From Acanthaster planci (Eukaryota > Echinodermata > Asteroidea > Valvatida > Acanthasteridae), in assembly GCF_001949145.1 (NCBI RefSeq), contig NW_019091663.1, positions 2,379 to 42,725 of the forward strand: a DNA stretch of 40,347 nt. The letters run 5' to 3'. Of the stretch, positions 20,401 to 27,195 are shown in pieces. The notes below the pieces were generated by a model that searched no databases, had not been told where the DNA came from, and saw only the letters and a program-made list of their open reading frames with translations. The translations under genes and the position numbers were made by a program. Positions within the stretch are counted from its first letter, which is position 1; each line of letters opens with the position of its first letter.

Positions 20401-21731
20401 ATCAGTGCTCTGAAATATGTAATTGCCGAGCTTTCGGTATCTGAGTACCGTACCTTCTTCAGAGCAAGCAGATTCAGTTCTGAATGAACTGACCTGTCAT
20501 TAGAGACATGCGCTGGGGTAAAACTACTTACTTGATTTACATTTTGAGAAGCAAAATGGTCACTATGAAAGTGAACCCTGAAGGGTCATGCTCGTAGAGC
20601 TTACAACCACCATCATCTGGATAAAGACCACAAGAAAGGACACGATCAAGCCGGATAGACGGTATGAGGAATACCGCAGGTGGAATGGACATCTCACATG
20701 CAGAGGGTACCCACCGTGTGCAGAGAGATCTTACTCCCTGTGGACACCCTTTGGGTAGAGAACAAAAGGATAAAAGAGCAAGGAAGATTGTGGAGAATTT
20801 CCACGCATTGGTGACAAACCACATTGGGAGAGTATGGCTGAGAAGAGCCATCTTTGGCTAAGAAGCGAACCACACATCTTCCCGTCAGATATTCTTCCCT
20901 ATAAAGGATGTTAGCGCCAACCCTACCTGCCTACGATTCCCCTGTGATGAAGCTAAGCTTCAGATCTAGGTTATGTTCAAAATGCATGCACATCTATCGA
21001 TGTCCCTGGTATTTGGTTACTTCTGTTGGTCTTCCTTCACTAGATGCTGTGAAGGAGGCAGTGCCTATACGAGTGCAGTGAGCAGTGATTTTACCGTTTG
21101 CCCTTAGGTGTGGTGCGGTGTTTTGACGCGTGCAGGGGCAGACCTTCAGGTGAAAACTGGAGAGCACAGCCCAAATCGTTTCAGGTTGGTAATCACTGAT
21201 CACCCTCCTATCCTATCTCTACTCTTCAAAACTTCTTCCAATATGATTGCTTCATAATTACTATTGTTGCTTTGAAAGCAAATGTCCCGTATGTAATAAC
21301 ATAGCCCGATTGCGCCCAGTACGTCACCTGACCTATATAGTGGGTATCAGACATCAACAAACATGGCTGACCCCCAAAACAAAGTGTGTCATAACTGTCA
21401 TTTACCAAAAGTAAAGTTAACAGTCGGTAAAAGACTCAGATTACTGATGTGCTGAGTGCTTCTACCGAAAATCGGCTTTATTTTAGTAAACAACACCAAA
21501 AACACGAATTTCTATGGGAGGACGCCATGTTTGTTGATATTTTTATACCCTCTATAGGTCACGTGATTTAGTGGGCGCTACTGGTCTATTATATTCATCA
21601 AATTGAAAAGTTTCCTTCCTTTTTGCAGGGTCATTGGTCCGTTGCAAAACAACGAAGACTTCACAAGTGCGTTCAACTGCCCCTATGGGAGCCACATGAG
21701 GCGAAGCCGTAGGTGCAAAGTGTGGTACTAA
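2274..21731 (+). CDS. M13 family zinc metallopeptidase (neprilysin/ECE-like), 21 coding exons, complete
   Basis: Type II membrane ectopeptidase expected to cleave small extracellular peptides. Coding exons: 2274-2445, 4472-4543, 5025-5186, 9603-9686, 10086-10303, 11094-11162, 11984-12100, 12474-12554, 12973-13109, 13845-14067, 14454-14552, 14939-15016, 16357-16457, 17442-17503, 17675-17726, 18025-18092, 18532-18662, 18787-18852, 19833-19925, 21108-21184, 21629-21731. All phases close to 754 residues, a normal family length. Residues 1-41 are cytoplasmic and 42-62 form the membrane anchor. Cysteines 73, 78, 96, 104, 160, 417, 626, 698, 738 and 750 match five family disulfides. Zinc site: H589, E590, H593 (HEITH) and E651, D655 (GENIAD). 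Substrate contacts: N548-A549, H715, R721. NxS/T sites are at N79, N392 and N402. Neprilysin and ECE subfamilies cannot be separated by eye; no ECE-type interchain cysteine was found. Confidence 0.95.
2700..3250 (+). mobile_element. 5'-truncated non-LTR retrotransposon (reverse transcriptase 3' end)
   Basis: The open frame ending at 2975 reads [20 protein letters not shown], then TRQ, and later [17 protein letters not shown]. This is the pattern LP..I..LF..N..VH.H.TRQ...RT...QN.....GPK.WN....FK..LK..LL seen at the C-terminus of CR1/jockey/L2-type reverse transcriptase ORFs. It is followed by an AT-rich 3' UTR and a (TGGA)n tail at about 3199-3247, a normal 3' end for such elements. It lies in intron 1 in the host gene's orientation. 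The left boundary is approximate and no target duplication was identified. Confidence 0.65.
3195..3247. repeat. (TGGA)n microsatellite
   Basis: About eleven TGGA units interrupted once by an extra AA. It is probably the 3' tail of the adjacent retrotransposon fragment. Confidence 0.9.
4472..4543 (+). CDS. M13 peptidase exon 2: end of anchor and first cysteine pair
   Basis: The acceptor follows a strong pyrimidine tract (ttttcctttcag) and the donor is gtaagt. It encodes residues 58-81, including LCVTDQC, the family's first short disulfide. Phase 1 on both sides. Confidence 0.9.
5025..5186 (+). CDS. M13 peptidase exon 3: [14 protein letters not shown] block
   Basis: Residues 82-135. The acceptor at 5024 was chosen over nearby AGs because it keeps phase and gives exactly the usual 12-residue spacing from the second Cys to the MD motif. 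It contains C96 and C104, and VDRFSQL, aligned with the arginine-containing block of neprilysin. Confidence 0.9.
5605..5735. repeat. TGTACATG-rich alternating purine-pyrimidine tract
   Basis: Repeated GTACATGTAC, TACACGTACATG and TGTACATTGTACAC units, each locally palindromic. Confidence 0.8.
7538..7748 (+). repeat. Dispersed repeat, copy 1 (uninterrupted)
   Basis: It starts ctatccgg, includes a perfect TGACGTCA (7556-7563), TTTAAACC, GCCGTTTAC and CAACTTCAGCGAT. The same landmarks recur in order at 8572-9232. Family unknown. Confidence 0.75.
8572..9232 (+). repeat. Dispersed repeat, copy 2 (interrupted)
   Basis: The left part is 8572-8634 (TGACGTCA at 8590-8597) and the right part 9089-9232 (GCCGTTTACATGGAACCATG, CAACTTCAGCGATTGTCC). 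They are split by the 8635-9088 insertion. Same orientation as copy 1. Confidence 0.75.
8635..9088. mobile_element. Non-autonomous DNA transposon with CTACACCAAA termini
   Basis: The ends are CTACACCAAA and its exact reverse complement TTTGGTGTAG, flanked on both sides by TGCA, so 14 terminal bases are perfectly inverted. Copy 1 of the surrounding repeat provides the empty site (one TGCA at 7592-7595). At 454 bp with no transposase it is a MITE. Superfamily not assigned. Confidence 0.75.
9603..9686 (+). CDS. M13 peptidase exon 4: ARKYYSAC
   Basis: Residues 136-163, phase 1 on both sides. ARKYYSAC matches the family's KAKxxYxxC block; C160 would pair with C417. It lies 4.4 kb after exon 3 because intron 3 has expanded with repeats. 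Confidence 0.9.
10086..10303 (+). CDS. M13 peptidase exon 5: LGGWPVL block
   Basis: Residues 164-236. The acceptor is ttccacag and the donor gtgata, ending in phase 0. [12 protein letters not shown] is the family's conserved lobe-2 motif. The exon ends at ENSREYILQ, just before the usual DQxxLxLP region. Confidence 0.93.
10620..10775 (-). mobile_element. tRNA-derived SINE-like element
   Basis: On the minus strand it carries an A-box-like TGGCGAGAGAAG and, after tRNA-like spacing, a B-box-like GGTTCAAAACC. No intact cloverleaf, so it is not a working tRNA gene. It lies in intron 5. Confidence 0.5.
10808..10866. repeat. Perfect 15-bp inverted repeat
   Basis: TTAACCCTAACACTC at 10808-10822 and its exact reverse complement at 10852-10866, with a 29-base loop. 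The arms include a telomere-like TTAGGGTTA. Confidence 0.85.
11094..11162 (+). CDS. M13 peptidase exon 6 (divergent, short)
   Basis: 23 codons, phase 0 on both sides, with donor gtaagg. It reads [19 protein letters not shown] and so on, which spaces correctly against the family DQxxLxLPxRxYY segment but keeps little of it. It is the only frame-compatible exon I found between exons 5 and 7. The acceptor (cataatag) has a weak pyrimidine tract. Confidence 0.65.
11984..12100 (+). CDS. M13 peptidase exon 7
   Basis: 39 codons (residues 260-298), with a long T-tract acceptor. [16 protein letters not shown] and the following VLEFEKTLA match the helical segment after the DQ/GLP region. Confidence 0.93.
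12474..12554 (+). CDS. M13 peptidase exon 8
   Basis: 27 codons (residues 299-325), phase 0 on both sides. The exon ends in LQLVYNE, matching the family LYNKMTL-type segment. The first half is acidic and variable, as usual here. Confidence 0.88.
12973..13109 (+). CDS. M13 peptidase exon 9
   Basis: Residues 326-370, phase 0 in and phase 2 out. [11 protein letters not shown] and [16 protein letters not shown] match the family WxxF...VxVxxPxYL block. Confidence 0.93.
13245..13402 (+). repeat. Dispersed repeat R2, copy 1 (intron 9)
   Basis: It shares, in inverted orientation with 15198-15354, TTTGTGTTGGTCATTG, GTAACAATAGTCT, GTGTATAGGGATTGGACA, a GGGGGTACCC block and TCTTGC near the end. Identity is about 80% by eye. 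Confidence 0.75.
13845..14067 (+). CDS. M13 peptidase exon 10: ANYMIWQLV and WRRC blocks
   Basis: Residues 371-445. It holds the NYMIWQLV helix, two NxT sequons (N392, N402), [10 protein letters not shown] with C417, and [11 protein letters not shown]. It is the largest coding exon. Confidence 0.95.
14117..14289. mobile_element. Foldback MITE family M1, copy A (intron 10)
   Basis: About 173 bp with long imperfect inverted arms. The left arm has CTCCAAGAGTTTGCTACGCG. The right arm reverses to ATACGGGCGATTCACA, then AGTGCGCCTCCAAGAGTTTG. No ORF of interest. No clear target duplication. Confidence 0.8.
14454..14552 (+). CDS. M13 peptidase exon 11
   Basis: 33 codons (residues 446-478). [14 protein letters not shown] matches the family TWMDxxTRxxAxxK block. 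The donor is gtccgc, a poor match to consensus, but it is the position that joins in frame to exon 12. Confidence 0.88.
14939..15016 (+). CDS. M13 peptidase exon 12: VGYPEWL
   Basis: 26 codons (residues 479-504), strong T-rich acceptor, donor gtatgt. [14 protein letters not shown] is the conserved GYPxxL segment. Confidence 0.94.
15198..15440 (-). repeat. Dispersed repeat R2, copy 2, plus a second terminus (intron 12)
   Basis: 15198-15354 is the reverse-strand partner of 13245-13402. The segment cctcgtgtatacc...gcaagaaatgagaccgag occurs at about 15196 and again at about 15390, so the terminus is duplicated. Confidence 0.7.
16357..16457 (+). CDS. M13 peptidase exon 13
   Basis: 33 codons plus two bases. 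[20 protein letters not shown] matches the family segment before the VDxxxW motif. The donor is gtaagt. Confidence 0.94.
17442..17503 (+). CDS. M13 peptidase exon 14: VVNAFY substrate-binding block
   Basis: 62 nt, phase 2 in and phase 1 out. [18 protein letters not shown] carries N548-A549, which in neprilysin bind the substrate backbone. Confidence 0.95.
17675..17726 (+). CDS. M13 peptidase exon 15: [10 protein letters not shown]
   Basis: 52 nt, the smallest exon, phase 1 in and phase 2 out. It encodes [17 protein letters not shown], the conserved strand before the active-site helix. The usual IVFPAG is IVVPAG here. Confidence 0.95.
18025..18092 (+). CDS. M13 peptidase exon 16: HEITH zinc-binding site
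   Basis: 68 nt. [17 protein letters not shown] contains zinc ligands H589 and H593 and catalytic E590. Phase 2 in, phase 1 out. Confidence 0.97.
18532..18662 (+). CDS. M13 peptidase exon 17
   Basis: 131 nt (residues 599-642). [15 protein letters not shown] follows the active site as in all M13 members; C626 would pair with C750. Confidence 0.96.
18787..18852 (+). CDS. M13 peptidase exon 18: GENIADNGG (GC splice donor)
   Basis: 22 codons. [17 protein letters not shown] contains third zinc ligand E651 and D655. The exon ends AAG followed by gcaagt, so intron 18 is GC-AG. No in-phase GT donor nearby joins to exon 19. Confidence 0.94.
18869..19043. mobile_element. Foldback MITE family M1, copy B (intron 18)
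   Basis: The same arms as copy A (GCCTCCAAGAGTTTGCAACG; the right arm ends in GAATCGCCGGTAT). The arms pair over more than 60 bases around a short loop near 18940. The left end is only about 16 bases from the GC splice donor of exon 18. Confidence 0.8.
19525..19622 (+). repeat. Dispersed repeat R3, copy 1 (intron 18)
   Basis: Order of landmarks: actgggg, CCATCCCCT, TAAAAAGTG, GGGATGGGG, ATATACCTCC, GATTTACGCC. The same order is seen at 29664-29768. Confidence 0.55.
19833..19925 (+). CDS. M13 peptidase exon 19
   Basis: 31 codons: [20 protein letters not shown] then [11 protein letters not shown], the conserved LPGL...QxFFxxxxQ block. Donor gtaagc. Confidence 0.96.
20395..20880 (-). mobile_element. 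Possible retroelement 3' region with terminal hairpin
   Basis: Inverted TGCTCTGAA (20406-20414) and TTCAGAGCA (20458-20466) enclose a smaller stem, GGTATCTGAGTACC. On the minus strand it reads CTGAAGAAGG...TACCGAAAGCTCGG, a style of motif I associate with 3' regions of Penelope-like elements. The rest of the region contains only short non-recognisable frames. Confidence 0.3.
21108..21184 (+). CDS. M13 peptidase exon 20: VWCG and HSP block
   Basis: 77 nt. VWCG (C698) is followed after the usual 18-residue spacing by GEHSPNRFR with H715 and R721. The family DxHSP aspartate is Gly713 here. Donor gttggt is weak. Confidence 0.93.
21629..21731 (+). CDS. M13 peptidase exon 21: C-terminus and stop
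   Basis: 33 codons plus [23 protein letters not shown] includes C738, and the C-terminus is RRCKVWY with C750. Family members usually end at the tryptophan; one extra Tyr is present. Confidence 0.96.
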
Positions 21732-22163
21732 CTGTTCGGCGAGATGCCGCTGTCGGTTCTGTTGTCCAGGGTGCTCTGCCATGTTTCGATATATCATATA
21801 CATGATAAAAATATACCATAATCAGTCTTACACTGTGCGGAAAATAATAGTTCACTGCGAAATAGAACGCAAATAGCACATTGCAGATTTGGAAATGCAG
21901 TCAAAGCACCCGAAGACAACTCTCTGCTGGAGGTCGTCAACTGCTACGATCGATTGTTGAAGGTTTAACCTCTTTTCTAAGGAATGGGCTTGTGGTTGAT
22001 TGCTCAACTTGAAATACGCAAGGAAAATTGATTAGTTTTGTTAAATACATGATGTCATCAGGTATTTTTACTCGATCTAGAAATACACAAAATTAGATGT
22101 ATGCATGGTGTTGATGTAGAAAAGTGGTTAAAAATGAGAAAAGTACAGTTTTGCCCTCTTCTG

Positions 22164-22169
22164 AATAAA
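22164..22169 (+). terminator. Candidate poly(A) signal of the M13 gene
   Basis: AATAAA 433 bases after the stop codon. A second AATAAA at 22788-22793 is an alternative. Neither has been tested. Confidence 0.4.
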
Positions 22170-22364
22170 AGACTTTCTGTTTTCAGTGGAGGTTATTGGA
22201 GTTCACTAAACTTAAACCCTTGAGGCATTGACTTTTTTCAAAAGATCATAATTATTAAAATTTAACCAGATACGTTCTTTTATAAACACAACAATAATGG
22301 CAATGTTGCAATCTCCACTCAAAAGTAAACGGGTACCAGTGAGGCAGGCACAGTATAACTGCAG

Positions 22365-23127
22365 CACTGTAAAATAATACTGTTAAATGCCAGTATTATA
22401 CTGTATTATTGCAACATTACACAAACGTATTTGTTACACTTATTTACTGTGCTTTTGTGAATGCAGTATAATACTGTATATTTGACAGTAATGTTTTACG
22501 GTATAAAGTTTGACCTCAATTTGCATACTGACACAAGTGGGGTGTTGCTATTTTTGCCAAGAAATTTTGCGGTTTTTCCATTCTTTATGGGAGTACTTGA
22601 CATTTATCTGACAAATGTTTGTGCTTTTTGGATGTAGTTTTACACGGAAACGCGAACCATTATCTAAAAATTTAAGTCGAACGTGAAAAGTGAAAAATCT
22701 TACTTTTTCATACTCCAACCACGATTGAACTTGTGAGCCTAAAAATGCACATAATTACATACTATACCAGTGCGTCTTAAGAATGTAAATAAAGTTCTGC
22801 TCTGATCAAGGCTTTTGAAGTATGTGTCTGAGGAATGTATATCAAATACGTAATTAGATTTGAAAATTATACCTAAATACACATGTAGAATGATCCCGTA
22901 ATCAATGAAACGGTAGCTTGCTGTGTCTAATGTCTACATCAAATTAATGTAACTAGTTGAGATGAGATAAGTTACATAAGTTACGGTTGTTTTAACAGCT
23001 AGTTATTGTCAAATAAATGACAGCGATTTACCGTAAGAAAATCTACTGTAAATCATTAACAGTATTCTACTGGCGCCCGTGCTGCCATTAAAGTACGGTG
23101 AAAATTTCCAGGAAAAATTTTACAGTG
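22365..23127. mobile_element. Candidate non-autonomous DNA transposon, CACTGTAAAAT termini
   Basis: A perfect 11-base inverted terminus (CACTGTAAAAT at 22365, reversed at 23117-23127) bounds 763 bp. A strong internal inverted repeat pairs 22365-22409 with 22461-22503, and ACTGTAAA/AACAGTAT words recur near both ends. No target duplication seen and superfamily uncertain. Confidence 0.5.
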
Positions 23128-26100
23128 TGTTTGCGCCAACATGGCAGCATCGGGCTAGTATACTTCCCAGGGAGCTGAGTTGGTTTCAAGAATTTTAGAT
23201 GATGTGAGCCCAATGTGCAGGGATCGTCTCGAAATAGTTTTCTAGATAGATGTCGATAGATGGCTTTTTACAAGTGTTTGTCATTAATGGAAAGTGTGAA
23301 AAGAGGTAGTTTAGAATAAAAAGAAAAACAAGTAAACCTCGACAACGCTGTTCATCCCTCTGTTCAGGGACTGGTAATAAACGATGCAATCCTGCCAAAG
23401 TGGGACGTGTGTTTTTATCATATGAAAATTTAACTGACATTTAACGAACTCTACTGATTTCATCATCCTCATCCCTATTGTAAACTCAGTTATAATCAAA
23501 AGCGGTGTGGAACAGCCAAATGAATATCACTTATGTGCTAGAAAAGTCTTGAGTCACTGGGTGCTTTACAACCTATTTCCTAGTAAACTTGGGACCACTT
23601 TAACTACACGTGAATTTTGATACCTTGGTCCTTGATAAAAAATTAACCGAAAATTAAGGAGCTTATTTTTATTGGTTAAAGATAAATACACAATATTGTA
23701 GAGATCTGATTTTTATTAAAATGAAACAATAACTTTTCTTGGTAACTGAGGAATAAAAAGATGATTACATTGCGAGCATGATGATCGTGATGAACAGGCA
23801 AGAGCGACGCTATACTGATCGGGAACACTGTATGCAGAGGCAGTACTGGCGCGCGCACGTGCGGTAAGTAGCGATCATGAACAAATCGTGCTGTTGACCG
23901 GCCTTTCTTTTTTTTATTCGAAACTAAACATACAATAAGCAGACTGAAGTGGTAATTGGCTGTGACGAGTTGGACTTTAGAGCAATGGACAGATAGCTAG
24001 ACTGTGTTGAAGTTCTAAAAAACTCTCCTAGTTAAATCATACGGTTTTGGGGGTGGGGATCGAGATACTCTCTTAAAACCCTCAGCCTCATCACGTAGGC
24101 CTACACCACAGCTGGAAACTCAAATTCATGGTTACTATGTACTATAGTTGTTGGAGTCCTAAGTAATCATAAGTGCCTTCCGATATTCTTGCCAATGTTT
24201 TTCACCAGTGAAAAAATCATGTCGCCGAACAGTTTTGTCAGTGAGCTTACAATTCATTGGCTTGGGAGGTTGATGTTTATAGTCATGCTGGAGCTCTGTC
24301 TGGGTATTGGGCAATGGATCCCCAACAATGTGCAAATTCAAAATACTCAATAATATCAAAATAGGTGATTTTTCGTTTATAAATTCAGGCCCAAGAGATT
24401 ATGATTGTTAATCACCATTATCTCATCATCAGTCCAGTTTATTTTAAAAAAATACCTATCTGTGCCAGCGGCGTTCTGGAAAAGTTCTCCACCTCTAAAG
24501 TTATTCTTCGGTATAACTTTTAAAATGACACAAATCAACAGATGTGAGTAAAATGCTAGCAACAGAAATGTACCAAAGCCTCGCTGGATAATACCCTCTT
24601 CCCTTGACACGGAACTGCCGGGAGTCCCTTAACTTCTATCGAATTTTGTGGACACCTTTTGTCTATTTTAAGTTCACCTGTTAACACATAATACATGCTT
24701 TAAAAAAAGGCCAGGTTTTGTACAAATCATGAATTTTAGCTTTCCCGTACTGGCCGTGGGAGACTCACCCGGGCTACACGTACACATTACATTCACTACG
24801 GCAATGCCCTCCCAGCGCAGAGCAAATTACACTCCCTAGGCCTAAACTCGTAATACCCCAGGCTCAGTCCAAAGGCATCTTTTAATTATCGTCTATGTTT
24901 ATTGCAGAACCACCTCGTGGTTATGAGATGATAAAATGGTATCGAAAAGCTATAGAGAAAAGTCAACAAATTTTACAAGCAAATACAATTACCTCTTGCG
25001 ACGTTAAGTCGAGCGAGAAAGAGCGAGCATGGGAGCGCGCGTGCGCAGGCAAATCACGCAACACTTGAGTGTACTATTACGCCAGAACATAAAATAAAAC
25101 AAAAATTCTAACAACCTTTTGATCCACTTAATATCGAAAAAATGAACTTAATGTAATCTTTAAGAGTCTCAATCCTATCACTGTCTGCCTAATAACCAGT
25201 TAAGCGAATGAATGATTGAGGCCTAGATGGTGTTGCGCAGAGAGACGACCGCAGTACACACCAAATGGTGTTACAAATTTAAATGCATGCCAACTTTTTT
25301 TTATTATTTAGGTGTGCTGGCAAATCAAGGCGGAAACGGCACATGTCCTTATAAACAACCAACTAGCAGGAATTGTTTTAACTCCGGAAAGGACGGGGTA
25401 GCGGGAATCCAGGACATCACAGCATTTCAAACATTTTTCACACCCATGAACTGTGTGGAAAGCATTTAGAAATTTAATGCAAATTTTGAGTCATTGTTAC
25501 AAAAGTTCTTGACCTTGGGTTGCAGAAAACAATATGACGTTATCATTGGTCATAAAATGCTTTTTTAAAAGCCAAAAAGGATAGAAATACTGAAGCATCA
25601 AGAAGAGAGGTGATGATGGAGGGAAGTGATGGCAAACTATTTTTCAGCATCCTTCGACGGTTTGTACCCACTGCCTCTTTTGAGAGCTGTTTATCTTGGG
25701 TGGTGGCACCCTCGTCCCTACCACTTGTGCCCATGGTCTGCCATTGTGTCTGTGGTCTGCCCACTGTGGGTCTGCCCTTGGGACTTCGCTGGTCGCCCAG
25801 TGCCCAAAAAGGGCGCTGGGGGAGGGGGGCTGGTGGCTTTGTACCGTGATTGGCTACCTTGTGCACGACCTGTGACCGCGAGATTAGCACTTCCTGTCGG
25901 ATTCGCTACTGCCAATAGCAATGCTTTGACGCGGCAAAGCCTCCGCCAATAAAACACGGCCTAGGCACAAAAACAGTGGGGTAATTTATCTTCTCACTAA
26001 GTATGACTGATCATGGTCTGATTATGTGTCTTTTTGCGATAAATTCCAATTAATATCATTGGTTCTCTTCAGTGGTCAATTTTGGATGAACGAATGAAGT

Positions 26101-26651
26101 GTAGTGAGAATATTTTCAGCAACGAGGAAGAAAAAGAAAATATATTGAATCGATAACCGCCGCTTGTGTAACCGCTTGTGCGAGCTCACGCACCTAGCAG
26201 AAATGTACCAACACTGCTTTGCGCATCGTTAGCTCTGACCCCGTGTGACGTATTTCCTTCACTAAAATCTGTGCAGGGCCATCAGTCCCCCCCCCCGATA
26301 TTTCTGTGTACTCCACAGACATAAACACATAGACAGGCAGCTCCTATTCAAAACAACGGTTGGGTACAGTATCCTAGACGGCACCCGACTAAATCCAAAA
26401 GCGTAGGCAAATTCACCCCTCGGTATAGGGAATTTACGCACGTTTGAAGAATTCCAACCGTAAAAATTTATAAAGCTTTATGTTTTTCGATTGTGAAAAA
26501 CTCCTCTGTTTACTTAATCTGGCCCATGCAGATTCGAAACAGTGCGGTTGTAACACTTGAAAAGAAGAGATAGTAGTACCCGGCCAAAGAGTAAAAAAGG
26601 AACGTATTTTGGGAGCATGTATAAACGAATACGTGCTTCTGAAAGGGTCGA

Positions 26652-26727
26652 CAAATTTCGCTCGTTAATTATGATTGGCCAATGTATTGCAAACTCTTGG
26701 TGGCGCACTATTGTGAATCGCCCGTAT
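26652..26727. mobile_element. Foldback MITE family M1, copy C (right half only)
   Basis: It matches the right arm of A and B: TTGCAAACTCTTGGTGGCGC and TGTGAATCGCCCGTAT. The left arm is missing. It carries the palindrome ATTGGCCAAT (26674-26683) about 450 bp upstream of the AP-3 sigma start codon. Confidence 0.75.
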
Positions 26728-26859
26728 TCGCACTGAACGCGTTACCGTCCATTGTTTCGCCCACTGCTTGCCCACGGTTTTTAAAATCACGGTTATAACG
26801 CAAGATCAGTGCGCAAGACTGGTAGTCATGTGTTTATGTCTGTGGTGTGCCCCCCCCCC

Positions 26860-26925
26860 CGCGACATGTCCTCCCGGCGGCGCCGGCGCGACGACCGAAC
26901 GTGAGGACGAGAGCGCGCCCTCAAG
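26860..26925 (+). promoter_or_regulatory. CpG-rich patch, possible AP-3 sigma promoter
   Basis: The only dense CpG cluster near the gene (cggcggcgccggcgcgacg and flanks), 200-270 bases before the AP-3 sigma ATG and about 130 bases after an ATTGGCCAAT. Promoter role inferred from position and composition. Confidence 0.4.
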
Positions 26926-27126
26926 AAAAAATTACAAACGCCCTCTTTGCAATAAATGGTCTAGTTTTTGCCTCGTGTCACAATTACACGTACGTAATAG
27001 ACTGGACAGCGGAGGGTGGTTATCAGTGCAAATGTTCATGTTGCATTTGAATAGCAATTTCTTTCCCTTTTGCTTGTCGAATTTTGTAATTTCCTGACAA
27101 TATTCTTCACTGGCCGTTTTGTCAAG

Positions 27127-27195
27127 ATGATAAAAGCAATTTTGGTCTTCAATAATCATGGCAAACCAAGGCTTACAAAATTCTTCACCCATTTT
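27127..27195 (+). CDS. AP3S: AP-3 sigma exon 1
   Basis: 23 codons from ATG to THF, phase 0, donor gtgagt. MIKAILVFNNHGKPRL is the invariant N-terminus, which fixes the start. Confidence 0.96.

Larger units (their letters stand above)
21732..27126. other. Spacer between the M13 peptidase and AP-3 sigma
   Basis: No recognisable coding exon on either strand. It contains two candidate poly(A) signals for the upstream gene, the 22365-23127 element, GTCTGCC-rich sequence around 25735-25795, MITE copy C and a CpG-rich patch at about 26860-26925. Confidence 0.7.

Noticed and set aside
20422-20466. Hammerhead ribozyme
   Set aside because: The core order is suggestive but stem III and the UH cleavage context before the stem I partner are absent, so I do not annotate a ribozyme.
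25543-25957. Overlapping frames of about 80-115 codons on both strands with GTCTGCC repeats
   Set aside because: The composition is low-complexity and GC-rich; no conserved motif and no splice structure.
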